From Bacillota bacterium (GTDB lineage: Bacteria; Bacillota; Clostridia; Oscillospirales; Oscillospiraceae): a DNA stretch of 64,000 nucleotides. Numbering within the stretch: position 1 is the first letter of the stretch; every line of letters begins with the position of its first letter. Under the pieces are notes generated by a model. The model made no database searches, had not been told where the DNA came from, and worked only from the letters and a program-made list of their open reading frames with translations. The stretch covers positions 1 through 64,000 of the forward strand of contig JAETOJ010000001.1 of assembly GCA_021768085.1 (NCBI GenBank), in the 5' to 3' direction. Shown here piece by piece: positions 7,788 to 16,483 of the stretch. A program made the position numbers and the translations under genes.

Positions 7788-9071
7788 TCACTTCCGCAGG
7801 GCGATCTCGTGGCGCTTGGGCCCGGTGGACACGATGGTGATGGGCGCCCCGATCCGCTCCTCCAGGAACTCCACATAGCCCCGGGCATTGGCGGGCAGGG
7901 CCTCGTAATCCGTAGTCCCCCGGATGTCCGCCTTCCAGCCGGGCAGGGTCTCAAACACGGGCTTGGCCCGCAAGAGCCGCGGGGTGGTGGGGAATACGTC
8001 CGTCACCTGGCCGTCGATCTCGTAGCCCACGCACACCTTGATTTCGTCCAGATAGCCCAGCACGTCCAGGCAGGTCAGGGCCACCTTGGTGGCGCCCTGC
8101 ACCATGCAGCCATATTTTGTAGCCACCGCGTCGAACCAGCCCACCCGGCGGGGCCGCCCCGTAGTGGCGCCGAACTCGCCCCTGTCGCCTCCCCGGCGGC
8201 GCAGCTCGTCCCCCTCGGGGCCGGTGAGCTCACTGACAAAGGGCTCGGTGCTGGAACCCACGCTGGAGGAATAGGCCTTGGTGACGCAGATCACGTCCTC
8301 AATGGCGGTGGGGGGCACCGGAGCCCCCACGCAGCCATAGCCCGCCAGGGTGTGGGAGGAGGTGGTCATGGGGACAATGCCCAGATCCGGATCCTTCATG
8401 GAGCCCAGCTGCCCCTCCAGCAAAACGGTCTTGCCCTCCTTCAGCGCCTGATGGAGGAAGCCCACCGCGTCGCCCACATAGGGCCGGAGCAGCTCCCGAT
8501 AGCCCAAGAGCTGGTCATAAAGCGCCTTCACATCCAGGGCAGGCTTGTGGTACAGGTGCTCAAACAGGACGTTTTTCAGCTCTACCGCCCGGCTCAGGCG
8601 ATCCCACAGCCGATCCTCGTCAAAGAGATCGCACACCTGAATACCAGTTTTGGCGTATTTATCCGAATAAAATGGGGCAATTCCGCTCTTGGTGGAGCCG
8701 AAGGCCCTGCCACCCAGCCGTTCCTCCTCATACCCGTCCTGGAGGACATGGTAGGGCATGAGCAGCTGTGCCCGTTCAGACAGAATCAGCTTAGGGGCGG
8801 GCACACCCTGAGCCGTGATCTCCCGCAGCTCCGACGCCAGCTTGGCGGCGTCCAGCGCCACTCCATTCCCGATCACATTGGTGATATGGGGATAGAAAAT
8901 GCCCGAGGGCAGAATGTGCAGCGCAAAACGCCCATAGTCGTTGATGATGGTGTGGCCCGCGTTGGCTCCCCCCTGAAAGCGCACCACCACGTCGGACGTC
9001 TCAGCCAGCAGATCGGTGATCTTGCCCTTGCCCTCGTCGCCCCAGTTTGCCCCTACAATCGCTTTTACCAT
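7788..9071 (-). CDS. purA: Adenylosuccinate synthase
   Basis: A 427-aa enzyme joining IMP and aspartate with GTP to give adenylosuccinate, the first committed step to AMP. The N-terminus VGANWGDEGKGK is the family GTP-binding loop, followed by QGGANAGHT (catalytic His) and later GTTTGRPRRVGWFD. Length is normal. ATG 9071 follows GGAGGG. It stands apart from the purine operon at 23-31 kb but completes the AMP branch; purB is not in the window. A strong promoter lies 90 bases upstream. The first 30 bases after the stop hold no clear terminator before the DUF4279 gene. Confidence 0.98.
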   Translation of the reverse strand: MVKAIVGANWGDEGKGKITDLLAETSDVVVRFQGGANAGHTIINDYGRFALHILPSGIFYPHITNVIGNGVALDAAKLASELREITAQGVPAPKLILSERAQLLMPYHVLQDGYEEERLGGRAFGSTKSGIAPFYSDKYAKTGIQVCDLFDEDRLWDRLSRAVELKNVLFEHLYHKPALDVKALYDQLLGYRELLRPYVGDAVGFLHQALKEGKTVLLEGQLGSMKDPDLGIVPMTTSSHTLAGYGCVGAPVPPTAIEDVICVTKAYSSSVGSSTEPFVSELTGPEGDELRRRGGDRGEFGATTGRPRRVGWFDAVATKYGCMVQGATKVALTCLDVLGYLDEIKVCVGYEIDGQVTDVFPTTPRLLRAKPVFETLPGWKADIRGTTDYEALPANARGYVEFLEERIGAPITIVSTGPKRHEIALRK

Positions 9072-9159
9072 ACTTGATCCCTCCGCGCCGGGATTCGCAG
9101 CGGCAGCGCCGTCTGCCTTTTCCGGCGCATTGCGGGCCGAACAGTAGCCCAACGAATTT

Positions 9160-9188
9160 ATTATAATGTACTTCCCCCCGGTTCGCAA
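9160..9188 (-). promoter_or_regulatory. purA promoter
   Basis: On the minus strand TTGCGA (9188-9183), a 17-base spacer, and a perfect TATAAT (9165-9160). The transcript would have a leader of roughly 80 bases before the purA start codon; no riboswitch is recognised in it. Confidence 0.8.
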
Positions 9189-9259
9189 CCCCTTTTCATC
9201 CGGATTGTCAAATATTCGGGCATAATTCCGTCCCACGGTGTCAAAACAGCGGATCTGAC

Positions 9260-9288
9260 AAAAAGGGCCGGGCCCTTCGGCCCGGCCC
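9260..9288 (-). terminator. Terminator after lysC
   Basis: On the minus strand GGGCCGGGCC, loop GAAG, GGCCCGGCCC, then TTTTTG, 11 bases after the lysC stop codon. A textbook intrinsic terminator. Confidence 0.95.
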
Positions 9289-9298
9289 CCCGGTGCGT

Positions 9299-10525
9299 TC
9301 ACTGCGCGCCGTTGAACTCGTCGTAAAACCGGTCGTGTATGACCTGCACCGCCCGATCCGCGTCGCTGATGTGCACCAGCACCGACACCTTGATCTCGCT
9401 GGTGGAGATCATGTTGATGTTGATCCCCGCGTTGAACAGGGCCTCGAACATGGCAGCAGCCACGCCGGGGTTGTTGATCATCCCCGCTCCCACAATAGAC
9501 ACCTTGGCAATGTTATCGGACACGTCGATGTGGTCGAAGCGGATGCTGGCCCGATTTTCCTCCAGCAGCTTGCGGGCCTGCTCCATGTCGGCCTTGGCCA
9601 CAGTGAAGCTGATGTCCTTGGTGTCGCTGCGGCCGATGGACTGGAGGATGATGTCCACGTTCACGTTGTTCTTGGCCAGCAGGGAGAAGATTTTGAAGGC
9701 AATGCCCGGGGTGTCCTCCAGGCCAACCAGGGCCAAACGGGCCACGTTCTTGTCCTTGGCCACGCCGCTGATGTGGGATTTTTCCATGGTCGTAACAACC
9801 TCCTTCACTTTTGTACCCGGCTTGTTCTGGAAGCTGGACAGCACCTCCAGGTTCACGCCGTACCGCTTGGCCATTTCCACCGAGCGGTTGTGGAGCACCT
9901 GGGCGCCCAGTGTCGCCAGCTCCAGCATCTCGTCATAGGTGATCTCGTCCAGCTTGTGGGCGGTGGGCACCAGGCGCGGGTCGGCAGTGTAAACGCCGTC
10001 CACGTCGGTATAGATCTGGCACAGGTCGGCGTTCAGCGCCGCGGCAATGGCCACCGCCGACGTGTCCGATCCCCCCCGGCCCAGGGTGGTGATGTCGTCA
10101 TACTTGTTCAAGCCCTGGAAGCCGGTGACGATGACGATCCGCCGCTTGTCCAGCTCCGCCCGGATGCGCTCCCCCTGCACCCGCTTGATGCGGGCGTTGC
10201 CATAGCCAGAGTTGGTGCGGAAGCCCGCCTGCCAGCCCGTCAGGGACACCACCGGGAACCCCATGCCCTCGATGGCCATGGCGCACAGAGCGCAGGAGAT
10301 CTGCTCCCCGGTGGACAGCAGCATATCCAGCTCCCGCTTGGAGGCGGTGGGGTTGATCTCCGCCGCCTTCTCAATGAGGTCGTCGGTGGTGTCCCCCTGG
10401 GCGGAGAGCACCGCCACCACCCGGTTTCCTTTTTGGTAAGTATCGGTGATGATGCGGGCCACGTTGCGGATTTTGTCTGCGTCCGCCACCGATGACCCAC
10501 CGAATTTCTGTACGATCAATGCCAT
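9299..10525 (-). CDS. lysC: Aspartate kinase
   Basis: A 408-aa aspartokinase phosphorylating aspartate, first step towards lysine, threonine and methionine. The start ALIVQKFGGSSVAD is the family signature, followed by GRGGSDTSAVA (about residue 150) and a TDVDGVYTADPR segment. Two ACT domains at the C-terminus (SIGRSDTKDISF and INMISTSEIKVSVLV) indicate feedback control by lysine and/or threonine. ATG 10525 gives the canonical N-terminus, with AGAGGA upstream; ATG 10534 is an alternative. It lies downstream of hom in the same direction, separated by 216 non-coding bases. Confidence 0.97.
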   Translation of the reverse strand: MALIVQKFGGSSVADADKIRNVARIITDTYQKGNRVVAVLSAQGDTTDDLIEKAAEINPTASKRELDMLLSTGEQISCALCAMAIEGMGFPVVSLTGWQAGFRTNSGYGNARIKRVQGERIRAELDKRRIVIVTGFQGLNKYDDITTLGRGGSDTSAVAIAAALNADLCQIYTDVDGVYTADPRLVPTAHKLDEITYDEMLELATLGAQVLHNRSVEMAKRYGVNLEVLSSFQNKPGTKVKEVVTTMEKSHISGVAKDKNVARLALVGLEDTPGIAFKIFSLLAKNNVNVDIILQSIGRSDTKDISFTVAKADMEQARKLLEENRASIRFDHIDVSDNIAKVSIVGAGMINNPGVAAAMFEALFNAGININMISTSEIKVSVLVHISDADRAVQVIHDRFYDEFNGAQ

Positions 10526-10741
10526 AGTTCCATTCATCCTCTCATGGAGATTTCCATGCCGTTTTGCGCGGCCGGGCCCCATGCCCGGCATCCCATTTTA
10601 TGCGGCGGCGCCTTGCTGTTGTCACGCTGCGAAGCGGCCAGGTTCTCGCCTCCGGCTCAGTCGGCGGTGCTCGCCGCTGGCAAACACCGCCTTTTGCTCC
10701 GCCCCAAGCTTCCTCGCTGTCCGCTTCTCCGCGCTTCTTAT
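10526..10741 (-). other. GC-rich non-coding spacer between hom and lysC
   Basis: 216 bases with no convincing gene. It holds a short hairpin (GCCGGG...CCCGGC, about 10568-10586, just upstream of lysC) and GC-rich sequence with several small inverted repeats. No promoter or terminator of good quality is seen, so hom and lysC may still be one transcript. Confidence 0.4.
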
Positions 10742-11956
10742 TTAGTCCAGCACCCGGATCACCGAACGGCACTCCAGCCCCGCCAGCGCCTGTTCCAGCT
10801 CCCCTTGGGTGAGGGGCGATCCGGTGAGGCAGGCGGACTCGTCCCCGCCACCCTCCCGGCGGGCCAGCAACTTGCACCCCGGCAGAGCGGAGCGCAGAGC
10901 GTCCACTGGCGCCTTGGCCCGGACGTACCAACGGCTGGCCAACTCCCGGGTGCCGCAGGCGGCGTCCTCTCCCCCGGGCTCCCAGGACAGGGCCTTGCGG
11001 TGGCCCATGTTCCGGGCCACGTCAATGACGTCCGCCACCACGGCGGAGGCGGTGGGCAGCTTGCCCGCCCCCCGGCCGTAGAACATCACGTCGCCGATGG
11101 CATCCCCCCGAACAGAGATGGCGTTGAACACGTCCTCCACCCCGGCCAGCGGGTTGGATTGATCCACCAGATGGGGGGCCACGTAGGCACACACCTTGCC
11201 GTCCTCCCGCCGGATAGCCCGGCCCAGCAGCTTGATCTTCTTGCCGGCACTCTCGGCATAATCCACGTCCGCCAGCGTCACCCCCGCGATGCCCTGGGTG
11301 GGCACCTGCTCCGGGTAGATGTGCCGCCCGAAGGCGATGGCCGCCAGGATGCAGATCTTTCGGCAGGCGTCGTGGCCGTCCACGTCGGCGGAGGGATCCC
11401 GCTCTGCGTAGCCCTTCTCCTGGGCCTCCGCCAGGGCGGCGTCAAAGGTCAGCCCCGCCCGGATCATCCGGGTGAGAATATAGTTGGTAGTGCCGTTCAA
11501 AATGCCGTAGATCTCCAGAATCTCGTTGGCAGCCAGGCACTGGCTCAGAGGCCGGATGATGGGGATGCCGCCCCCCACGCTGGCTTCAAAGAGGTAGCAC
11601 ACACCCTTTCCCCGGGCCAGCTGGTTCAGCTCATAGCCGTGGGTCGCCACCAGCTCTTTATTGGAGGTCACCACGCTCTTGCCCGCCGCCAGCGCCCGCC
11701 GGGTGAAGTCCAGGGCCACCCCGGCCCCGCCGATGGTCTCCACCACGATGTCCACCTCAGGATCCTGTTCGATCATCGCGAAGTCCTTCACAAACCGATC
11801 CGCAAAGGGGCTGTCCGGAAAATCCCGCACGTCCAGGATATACTTCAGTCGGATCAGGCCGTCCGCCTTGCGTTCAATGCTGCTCTCGTGCCCGGTGAGC
11901 ACCTCCGCCACGCCGGAGCCCACGGTGCCAAAGCCCAAAATCGCCACATTTACCAT
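10742..11956 (-). CDS. hom: Homoserine dehydrogenase
   Basis: A 404-aa NAD(P)-dependent enzyme reducing aspartate semialdehyde to homoserine. The Rossmann motif GFGTVGSGVAEVL starts at residue 8; the catalytic domain holds SVGGGIPIIRPL and GILNGTTNYILTRM, and EAQEKGYAERDPSADVDGHDA (the family signature, conserved lysine downstream). The C-terminal 60 residues look like a shortened ACT domain (RWYVRAKAP to CRSVIRVLD) lacking the usual ligand loop. ATG 11956 is chosen with AAAGGA 12 bases upstream; ATG 11968 overlaps that site. It heads towards lysC. Confidence 0.96.
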   Translation of the reverse strand: MVNVAILGFGTVGSGVAEVLTGHESSIERKADGLIRLKYILDVRDFPDSPFADRFVKDFAMIEQDPEVDIVVETIGGAGVALDFTRRALAAGKSVVTSNKELVATHGYELNQLARGKGVCYLFEASVGGGIPIIRPLSQCLAANEILEIYGILNGTTNYILTRMIRAGLTFDAALAEAQEKGYAERDPSADVDGHDACRKICILAAIAFGRHIYPEQVPTQGIAGVTLADVDYAESAGKKIKLLGRAIRREDGKVCAYVAPHLVDQSNPLAGVEDVFNAISVRGDAIGDVMFYGRGAGKLPTASAVVADVIDVARNMGHRKALSWEPGGEDAACGTRELASRWYVRAKAPVDALRSALPGCKLLARREGGGDESACLTGSPLTQGELEQALAGLECRSVIRVLD

Positions 11957-12054
11957 ACTATCCGTCATTCCTTTAACACATTCTTCCGGGACAAAACGCC
12001 CCGTCCAGCACACCGTCCGTCGCCGTCGGAACACCTTCCGCATTCCGCCCAGTT

Positions 12055-12124
12055 CCGTCAGCGGGCTTCAAGCTCGCGGGTCTAAGACCCTTTTCGGTTC
12101 CTTTTTCTCCAGAGAAAAAGGAAC
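12055..12124 (-). repeat. Dispersed 3'-end hairpin element, copy B
   Basis: On the minus strand a 13-bp stem GTTCCTTTTTCTC with its complement (12124-12112 and 12109-12097), then a tail with GAAAAGGGTCTTAGACCC and CTTGAAGCCCGCTGACGG. The last base of the pheB stop codon is the first base of the stem. The longer tail is nearly identical to copy D. Confidence 0.8.
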
Positions 12125-12570
12125 TACCCTGCCGGGATCTCGCAGCGGATCACCTCGGGCCGAGCCCGCAGCTCCGCCAGCAGCTCCTCCAAACCCCCGG
12201 ACAGCCCGCTGGTCTCCATCCCCACCGTCACCGCCGCCGCGCCGCCACCGGGGATGGCCTGGTTGATGGTCAGCACGTTGCCTCCCCGATCTGCCAGCAG
12301 GTTCAGCACGCCAGACAGCGCCCCTGGCTGATTGCGCAGGAGGATCTGAATGGTGACAATCCGCCCGTGGAGCATATCCTGAAAAGGCCGGATGGCATCC
12401 TTGTACTTGTAGAACGCGCTGCGGCTGATGCCAGTGCGGCGGGTGGCGGCGTTCACCGTCCGCTCCTCCCCCGTCTCCAGCAGCCGCTTGGTCTCCGCCA
12501 CCTTTGAATAAATCTCCGGCAGCACGGCGGCCTCCACCACAAAATATCTGGGCCCGCGATCCTGATCCAT
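12124..12570 (-). CDS. pheB: ACT domain-containing protein PheB (UPF0735)
   Basis: A 148-aa protein with an N-terminal helical DNA-binding-like part (TRRTGISRSAFYKYKD, about 43-58) and a C-terminal ACT domain (IVTIQILLRNQPGALSGVL and GNVLTINQAIP). In Bacillus the homologue lies next to pheA and is thought to sense an amino acid, but its mechanism is not settled. It lies upstream of hom and lysC in the same direction, supporting a role in aspartate-family amino-acid control. Normal family length. Its stop codon merges with a dispersed hairpin element. Confidence 0.88.
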   Translation of the reverse strand: MDQDRGPRYFVVEAAVLPEIYSKVAETKRLLETGEERTVNAATRRTGISRSAFYKYKDAIRPFQDMLHGRIVTIQILLRNQPGALSGVLNLLADRGGNVLTINQAIPGGGAAAVTVGMETSGLSGGLEELLAELRARPEVIRCEIPAG

Positions 12571-12611
12571 CCTGTCCGCTCCTCTCCCCTTCTGTCTTTG
12601 TACCGTGGTCT

Positions 12612-12640
12612 ATTGTACCACACACGCGGACGGGGCGCAA
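12612..12640 (-). promoter_or_regulatory. pheB promoter
   Basis: On the minus strand TTGCGC (12640-12635), 17-base spacer and TACAAT (12617-12612), about 40 bases before the pheB start. Likely drives pheB and possibly hom and lysC. Confidence 0.7.
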
Positions 12641-12727
12641 TTCCGATTCTCCCCGCAAATTTGCCAAACCTTCTCCTCCCCCGCCGCCATTCTTCGGCAT
12701 AATTTATGATCTCCCGCCCTGAGCGCG

Positions 12728-12767
12728 AAACGCCGCCCGCCAGATGCCCGGCGGGCGGCGCGTTTGT
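12728..12767 (-). terminator. Terminator after the PBP gene
   Basis: On the minus strand an 11-bp GC stem CGCCGCCCGCC/GGCGGGCGGCG followed by TTTCGC, 15 bases after the stop codon. The hairpin is strong but the U-run is short. Confidence 0.75.
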
Positions 12768-12781
12768 CATGGTATGGTCTA

Positions 12782-15598
12782 CTACGAATCCCCCGCAGGA
12801 ACATAGGGATCCACCGGAGGGGTTTCGGGAGGCGGCGGCTCCAGGGTGGGCTCCACCGGCGGTAGGGTGGGCTCCAGGGTGGCCGGTGGGAGGGTGGGCT
12901 CCACATAGGGCTCGGTGGGTATCGGCGGATCGGACGTGCCCGGCTCCGGCGACGCGCTGGGATCCACCGGGGGCTCGCTCTCCAGCCCCTCCTCGGTGTG
13001 GACGTCACAGGGGCCAGCCCCTTCCGCCCACTTCTCATAGGTGCTCAGCAGAGTGCTGGTGTCCCCCACGGACACCGAGGGCACCTCCACCTCCCGCTGG
13101 AAGTTCACATAGGCCACGGTTTTGACGCTCTCCTCCGGGCAGAAGGGCCCCGCCAGATGGTAATACCCGCTGGGGGTGCCGTCCTCCTTCAGGATGGGGC
13201 TGTCTACGCATACCTGGAAGGTCACGTGGCAGTCACAGCGCTCAGTAGGCACATCCTCCCGCAGCAGGCGGAAGGACTGCACCCGGTTGCCCCGGGGGTC
13301 GCTGGCGCAGTTGTCCCCCGCCTGCTTGCCGCAGTCCTTGCAGATCTGGCAGGTCACCAGATCCCCGGGTACGGGGAAGGGCGAGTTCTCCTTTCCCTCG
13401 TGCACCAGCGCCATCACCTTCTGCCACAGGGACACCGAAGGGTTGACATAATTGCTGTTGATCTTCTCGTTGTAGGGATAGCCCGTCCACACCGCCGCGG
13501 TATAGTAGGAGGTGTAGCCACAGAACCAGTAGTTGAATACGTCGTTGGTGGTACCCGTCTTACCCGCCACGGTTTGCCCGGAGATCCGGGCCCTGCCCGC
13601 GGTGCCCATGGGGGAGGTCACCGCGTTGGACAGGTTGGCGTTGATATAATAGGCCGTCCGATCGCTAATGATCAGCTCCGGGGTGGTGCGGTGGTCGATG
13701 AGGGTCTTGCCCGAGGCATCCTTGATCTCCAGCACGGTGGTGGCGGGGTTAAAGGCACCGTTCCGGGGGAAGGTGGCGAAGGCCGCCGCCATCTCGAAGG
13801 TGGTCACTCCCCGGGTCAAGCCGCCCATGGCCAGGGGGCTACGGTCAATGTCGGACTGAACGTTTCCCCGGCTGTCCACGTAGTTGGATACCAGGGAGGT
13901 GATGCCGTATTTCTGCTCCAGGAAGTCAAAAGATGCCTGGGGGGTCACCTTCTCCAGCACCCGCACAGCCACGGTGTTCAACGACGCGGTCAGTCCGTCC
14001 CAGATGGTGGTGAGGCCATCATATACCGGGGTGACGTTGTAGGGCCACGGCTTGCCATTGAGCAACTGGGGGCTATCGTCTACCACCGTATTTGGGGTGA
14101 TGAGCCCCATCTCAATGGCGGGCGAATAGACGGACAGAGGCTTGATAGACGACCCAGGCTGCCGCAGCGAGTGGACAGCGGGGTTCAGCCCCCGATCCAC
14201 TTCCTTCTCCATGGTGTTGCCAATGGCCACCACGTAGCCGGTGGAGTTGTCCACCACCGTGATGGCGGACATGAGCCGCTGGCCGGTGCGCCGGGACACC
14301 TGATCCAGGTTGGCGCGGTCGTTGTAAACTGTGTCCACCGCTGCCTGGATCTCCGGGTCATAGGGCACGTAGATGGACAGGCCACCGCTGAATACCAAGT
14401 GGTTGGCCGCCTTCTCATTGATGTGCTGCTCCTCCATCAGCGCCTCCACCGCGTCGTCAATGACCGCTTCCACATACCAGGAATAGCGCGGGGTGGCCTT
14501 GGACTTGGTCTCCGGCTCGTCCAGGTTCTCCGGATCGTCCGCTCCGGCCTGGGCGTCCCGGGTGAACACCAGGGGCTGGGCAATGGCCGCGTCCCGCTCC
14601 GCCGTGGTAATATACGCCTTGTTGTCCCGGGCCTCGTCCGGCTTGGCCATCTCCTTCAGGATCAGCTCCTGCCGGGCCTTGTTGTACTCCCGGTTGGTCC
14701 ACACCTCGCCGTCGTCAAAAATGTGCCCGCCGCAGGTTTCGCAGGTGCCGGGCTTCTCATTCACGTAGTAGTCCCCGCAGGATTTGCAGGTATACCGCAC
14801 CACGTCCACCACGCCGTAGGGGGCGTAGAGGGACGGGTTGTTGGTGATCCCCGCCAGGCTGGCGCACTCCGCCAGATTCAGATCCCACACGTCCTTACCG
14901 AAATAGTACCGGGCCGCCGCCTGCACACCGTAGCAGCGATTGCCCATGTAAATCCGGTTGAAGTAGACGGTGAGGATGTCCTCTTTGCTGTTGTTGTCCT
15001 CCAGATCCAGGGCGGTGAAGATCTCCCAGATCTTCCGGGTGACGGTGACGTCGTCATACTCGGTCAGGTTCTTGACCAGCTGCTGAGTGATGGTGGAGCC
15101 ACCCTGGATATTGCCGCCGGTGAACATACGCAGCACGCCGTTGGCGGTGCGCTTCCAGTCCACGCCGTGGTGCTGGTAGAACCGCTTGTCCTCGATGGCC
15201 ACAAAGGCGTTGATCAGATCCTCCGGGATGTCCTTGTACTCGATGATCTCCCGGTTCTCCTTGCCCACCAGGGTCTGAAGCTCCCGCCACTGGCCGGTGG
15301 TCTTGTCCTCATAGTAGATGACGGAGTTCTCGTTCAGGGTGTAAGCGGACAGGTCGATGTGGGCGTTGGGCATCACCACCGTCTTAACATAGACGGCGGC
15401 GTAACACAGCAGCAGCGACCCGGTGATCACCCCGATCAGCAGCAAAGTGCCGATCGCCTGGAGCACCCGGATCAGGATGGTCACGCCCAGGGGCCGACGG
15501 CGCTTACGGGCCATTTTGCTGATGGGGCGCGTCTCCTCGCCGCGATCCCGGGACGGTTCCCGGCGCGGTGCGCCCTGCGTTCTGTTTGTCTCCGGCAT
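12782..15598 (-). CDS. Class A penicillin-binding protein (PBP1A family)
   Basis: A 938-aa membrane-anchored murein synthase. After a basic N-terminus one span lies at about 38-65. The glycosyltransferase domain shows EDKRFYQHHG (136-145, catalytic Glu) and GGSTITQQLVKN (166-177). The transpeptidase domain shows SSIK (483-486, active serine), SLN about 540 and KTGT about 680. Between the two domains is an inserted zinc-ribbon-like segment with C271, C274, C286 and C289, unusual for the family. A second Cys cluster (CQICKDCG) and a proline-rich tail of about 60 residues end the protein. ATG 15598 follows GGAGGT. Single gene with its own promoter. Confidence 0.96.
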   Translation of the reverse strand: MPETNRTQGAPRREPSRDRGEETRPISKMARKRRRPLGVTILIRVLQAIGTLLLIGVITGSLLLCYAAVYVKTVVMPNAHIDLSAYTLNENSVIYYEDKTTGQWRELQTLVGKENREIIEYKDIPEDLINAFVAIEDKRFYQHHGVDWKRTANGVLRMFTGGNIQGGSTITQQLVKNLTEYDDVTVTRKIWEIFTALDLEDNNSKEDILTVYFNRIYMGNRCYGVQAAARYYFGKDVWDLNLAECASLAGITNNPSLYAPYGVVDVVRYTCKSCGDYYVNEKPGTCETCGGHIFDDGEVWTNREYNKARQELILKEMAKPDEARDNKAYITTAERDAAIAQPLVFTRDAQAGADDPENLDEPETKSKATPRYSWYVEAVIDDAVEALMEEQHINEKAANHLVFSGGLSIYVPYDPEIQAAVDTVYNDRANLDQVSRRTGQRLMSAITVVDNSTGYVVAIGNTMEKEVDRGLNPAVHSLRQPGSSIKPLSVYSPAIEMGLITPNTVVDDSPQLLNGKPWPYNVTPVYDGLTTIWDGLTASLNTVAVRVLEKVTPQASFDFLEQKYGITSLVSNYVDSRGNVQSDIDRSPLAMGGLTRGVTTFEMAAAFATFPRNGAFNPATTVLEIKDASGKTLIDHRTTPELIISDRTAYYINANLSNAVTSPMGTAGRARISGQTVAGKTGTTNDVFNYWFCGYTSYYTAAVWTGYPYNEKINSNYVNPSVSLWQKVMALVHEGKENSPFPVPGDLVTCQICKDCGKQAGDNCASDPRGNRVQSFRLLREDVPTERCDCHVTFQVCVDSPILKEDGTPSGYYHLAGPFCPEESVKTVAYVNFQREVEVPSVSVGDTSTLLSTYEKWAEGAGPCDVHTEEGLESEPPVDPSASPEPGTSDPPIPTEPYVEPTLPPATLEPTLPPVEPTLEPPPPETPPVDPYVPAGDS

Positions 15599-15689
15599 GA
15601 TTGAGATACCTCCGATGTAGTCAAGCCGCCCGTGGGCGGTCCGGATTCCTCTCTCTCCCGCCGCGGCCGGCAGCCTGGCGGATTTGGGT

Positions 15690-15718
15690 ATTATATCACA
15701 GTTCATCCAATTTGTCCA
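15690..15718 (-). promoter_or_regulatory. PBP gene promoter
   Basis: On the minus strand TGGACA (15718-15713), 17-base spacer, TATAAT (15695-15690), about 90 bases before the start codon. Confidence 0.7.
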
Positions 15719-15775
15719 CCCTGCCTGTAACCGCCCGGTTCGACAGGATTTTCCCGGGATTTTTTTGGATCCCCC

Positions 15776-15804
15776 TTGCTTTTTTTCGCCGCACCCGTTA
15801 CAAT
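15776..15804 (+). promoter_or_regulatory. Promoter of DUF1292 gene
   Basis: TTGCTT (15776-15781), 17-base spacer, TACAAT (15799-15804), 45 bases before the start codon and divergent from the PBP promoter. Confidence 0.7.
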
Positions 15805-15849
15805 AGGGCACGGAAGCAATCCGCGCCCACCAAAGGAGGACGGCAAACC

Positions 15850-16134
15850 ATGAGCGAGGAATACGGCCCTGACTTCGTCTCGGTCACCGACGATGAGGGC
15901 AATGAATTTGAACTGGAACATCTGGGCACCCTGGAATACAAGGACGGCGAGTACATGGCTTTCGTGCCCGCCGACATGGACGAGGACGACGAGGACTTCG
16001 GCCTGATCCTGCTGCGGGTCATCGAGCAGGACGGCGAACAGTTGCTGGCCGATATTGACGACGAACAGGAGCTCAACGAGGTCTATGAGAAATTTATGGA
16101 GGAGCTGTTCGCCGACGAAGACGAGGAGGAGTAA
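15850..16134 (+). CDS. DUF1292 protein (UPF0473/YrzB-like)
   Basis: A 94-aa, highly acidic protein with the DUF1292 pattern: VTDDEGNEFELEHLGTLEY near the N-terminus and FGLILLRVIEQDGE in the middle, ending in an Asp/Glu-rich tail. Its function is unknown; in Firmicutes it is often near yqgF and yrzL, which are not seen here. ATG 15850 follows AAAGGAGG. It is monocistronic with its own promoter, and a possible RNA gene and terminators follow. Confidence 0.88.
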   Translation: MSEEYGPDFVSVTDDEGNEFELEHLGTLEYKDGEYMAFVPADMDEDDEDFGLILLRVIEQDGEQLLADIDDEQELNEVYEKFMEELFADEDEEE

Positions 16135-16158
16135 GGCTTCGTTCGCTGCTCACAACGA

Positions 16159-16209
16159 CTCGGACGCATCGCATCTATGCCTCGCCTGTTCGCGACGGCT
16201 CGGACGCAT
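16159..16209 (+). repeat. Direct repeat CTCGGACGCAT, two copies
   Basis: CTCGGACGCAT occurs at 16159-16169 and 16199-16209, with a 40-base period, in the untranslated region after the DUF1292 gene. No function can be assigned. Confidence 0.5.
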
Positions 16210-16273
16210 TTTCCCCTGCCGGGTTCTAACTACGTGACCGCCCTTTTAAAACCCACATTTTTTAAACGGGACG

Positions 16274-16454
16274 CCCCCTCGCGCCGTGGCTCGCAGGCCT
16301 CCCGGCCCTCTCCGGAGGTGTCTGGACGTTGGAAGCGGTAAAGCGGCGCGGAGGCGACCCACCTGCATTGCTGTGCAGGTTTTTAACGGGGCGGCACGGC
16401 CACGGCGGGGGTTTGGCCGCATCAGGCGGGAGGGCCGAGGCCCTCCCGCCTTTT
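16274..16454 (+). ncRNA. Candidate structured RNA ending in a terminator
   Basis: The 460-base gap after the DUF1292 gene holds no gene but folds well. CCCC (16275-16278) plus CGCCGTGGC (16282-16290) pair with GCCACGGCG plus GGGG (16399-16411), closing a domain of about 138 bases. Inside, GCCTCC (about 16297) can pair with GGAGGC (about 16350), and ACCTGCA/TGCAGGT (16361-16380) forms a third helix, giving a three-way junction. A strong terminator follows. I do not recognise 6S, SRP, RNase P, tmRNA or a known riboswitch. A promoter for it is not obvious, so it may instead be part of the DUF1292 transcript. Confidence 0.4.
16425..16454 (+). terminator. Terminator before the foldase gene
   Basis: A 12-bp perfect stem GGCGGGAGGGCC/GGCCCTCCCGCC with loop GA, followed by TTTT. 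It isolates the upstream RNA from the foldase promoter. Confidence 0.92.
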
Positions 16455-16483
16455 CAGATATTTTTCAGAGATCGATTTTTTTC

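Noticed and set aside
12998-15604. 868-codon open frame on the plus strand opposite the PBP gene
   Set aside because: It is the shadow of a GC-rich gene: low-complexity Gly/Val/His/Arg sequence, no family motifs, no ribosome binding site, while the minus strand encodes a complete PBP.
16274-16411. 6S RNA, SRP RNA or RNase P RNA in the gap after the DUF1292 gene
   Set aside because: The fold is suggestive but the diagnostic conserved sequences of these RNAs are absent, so it is left as an unnamed candidate.
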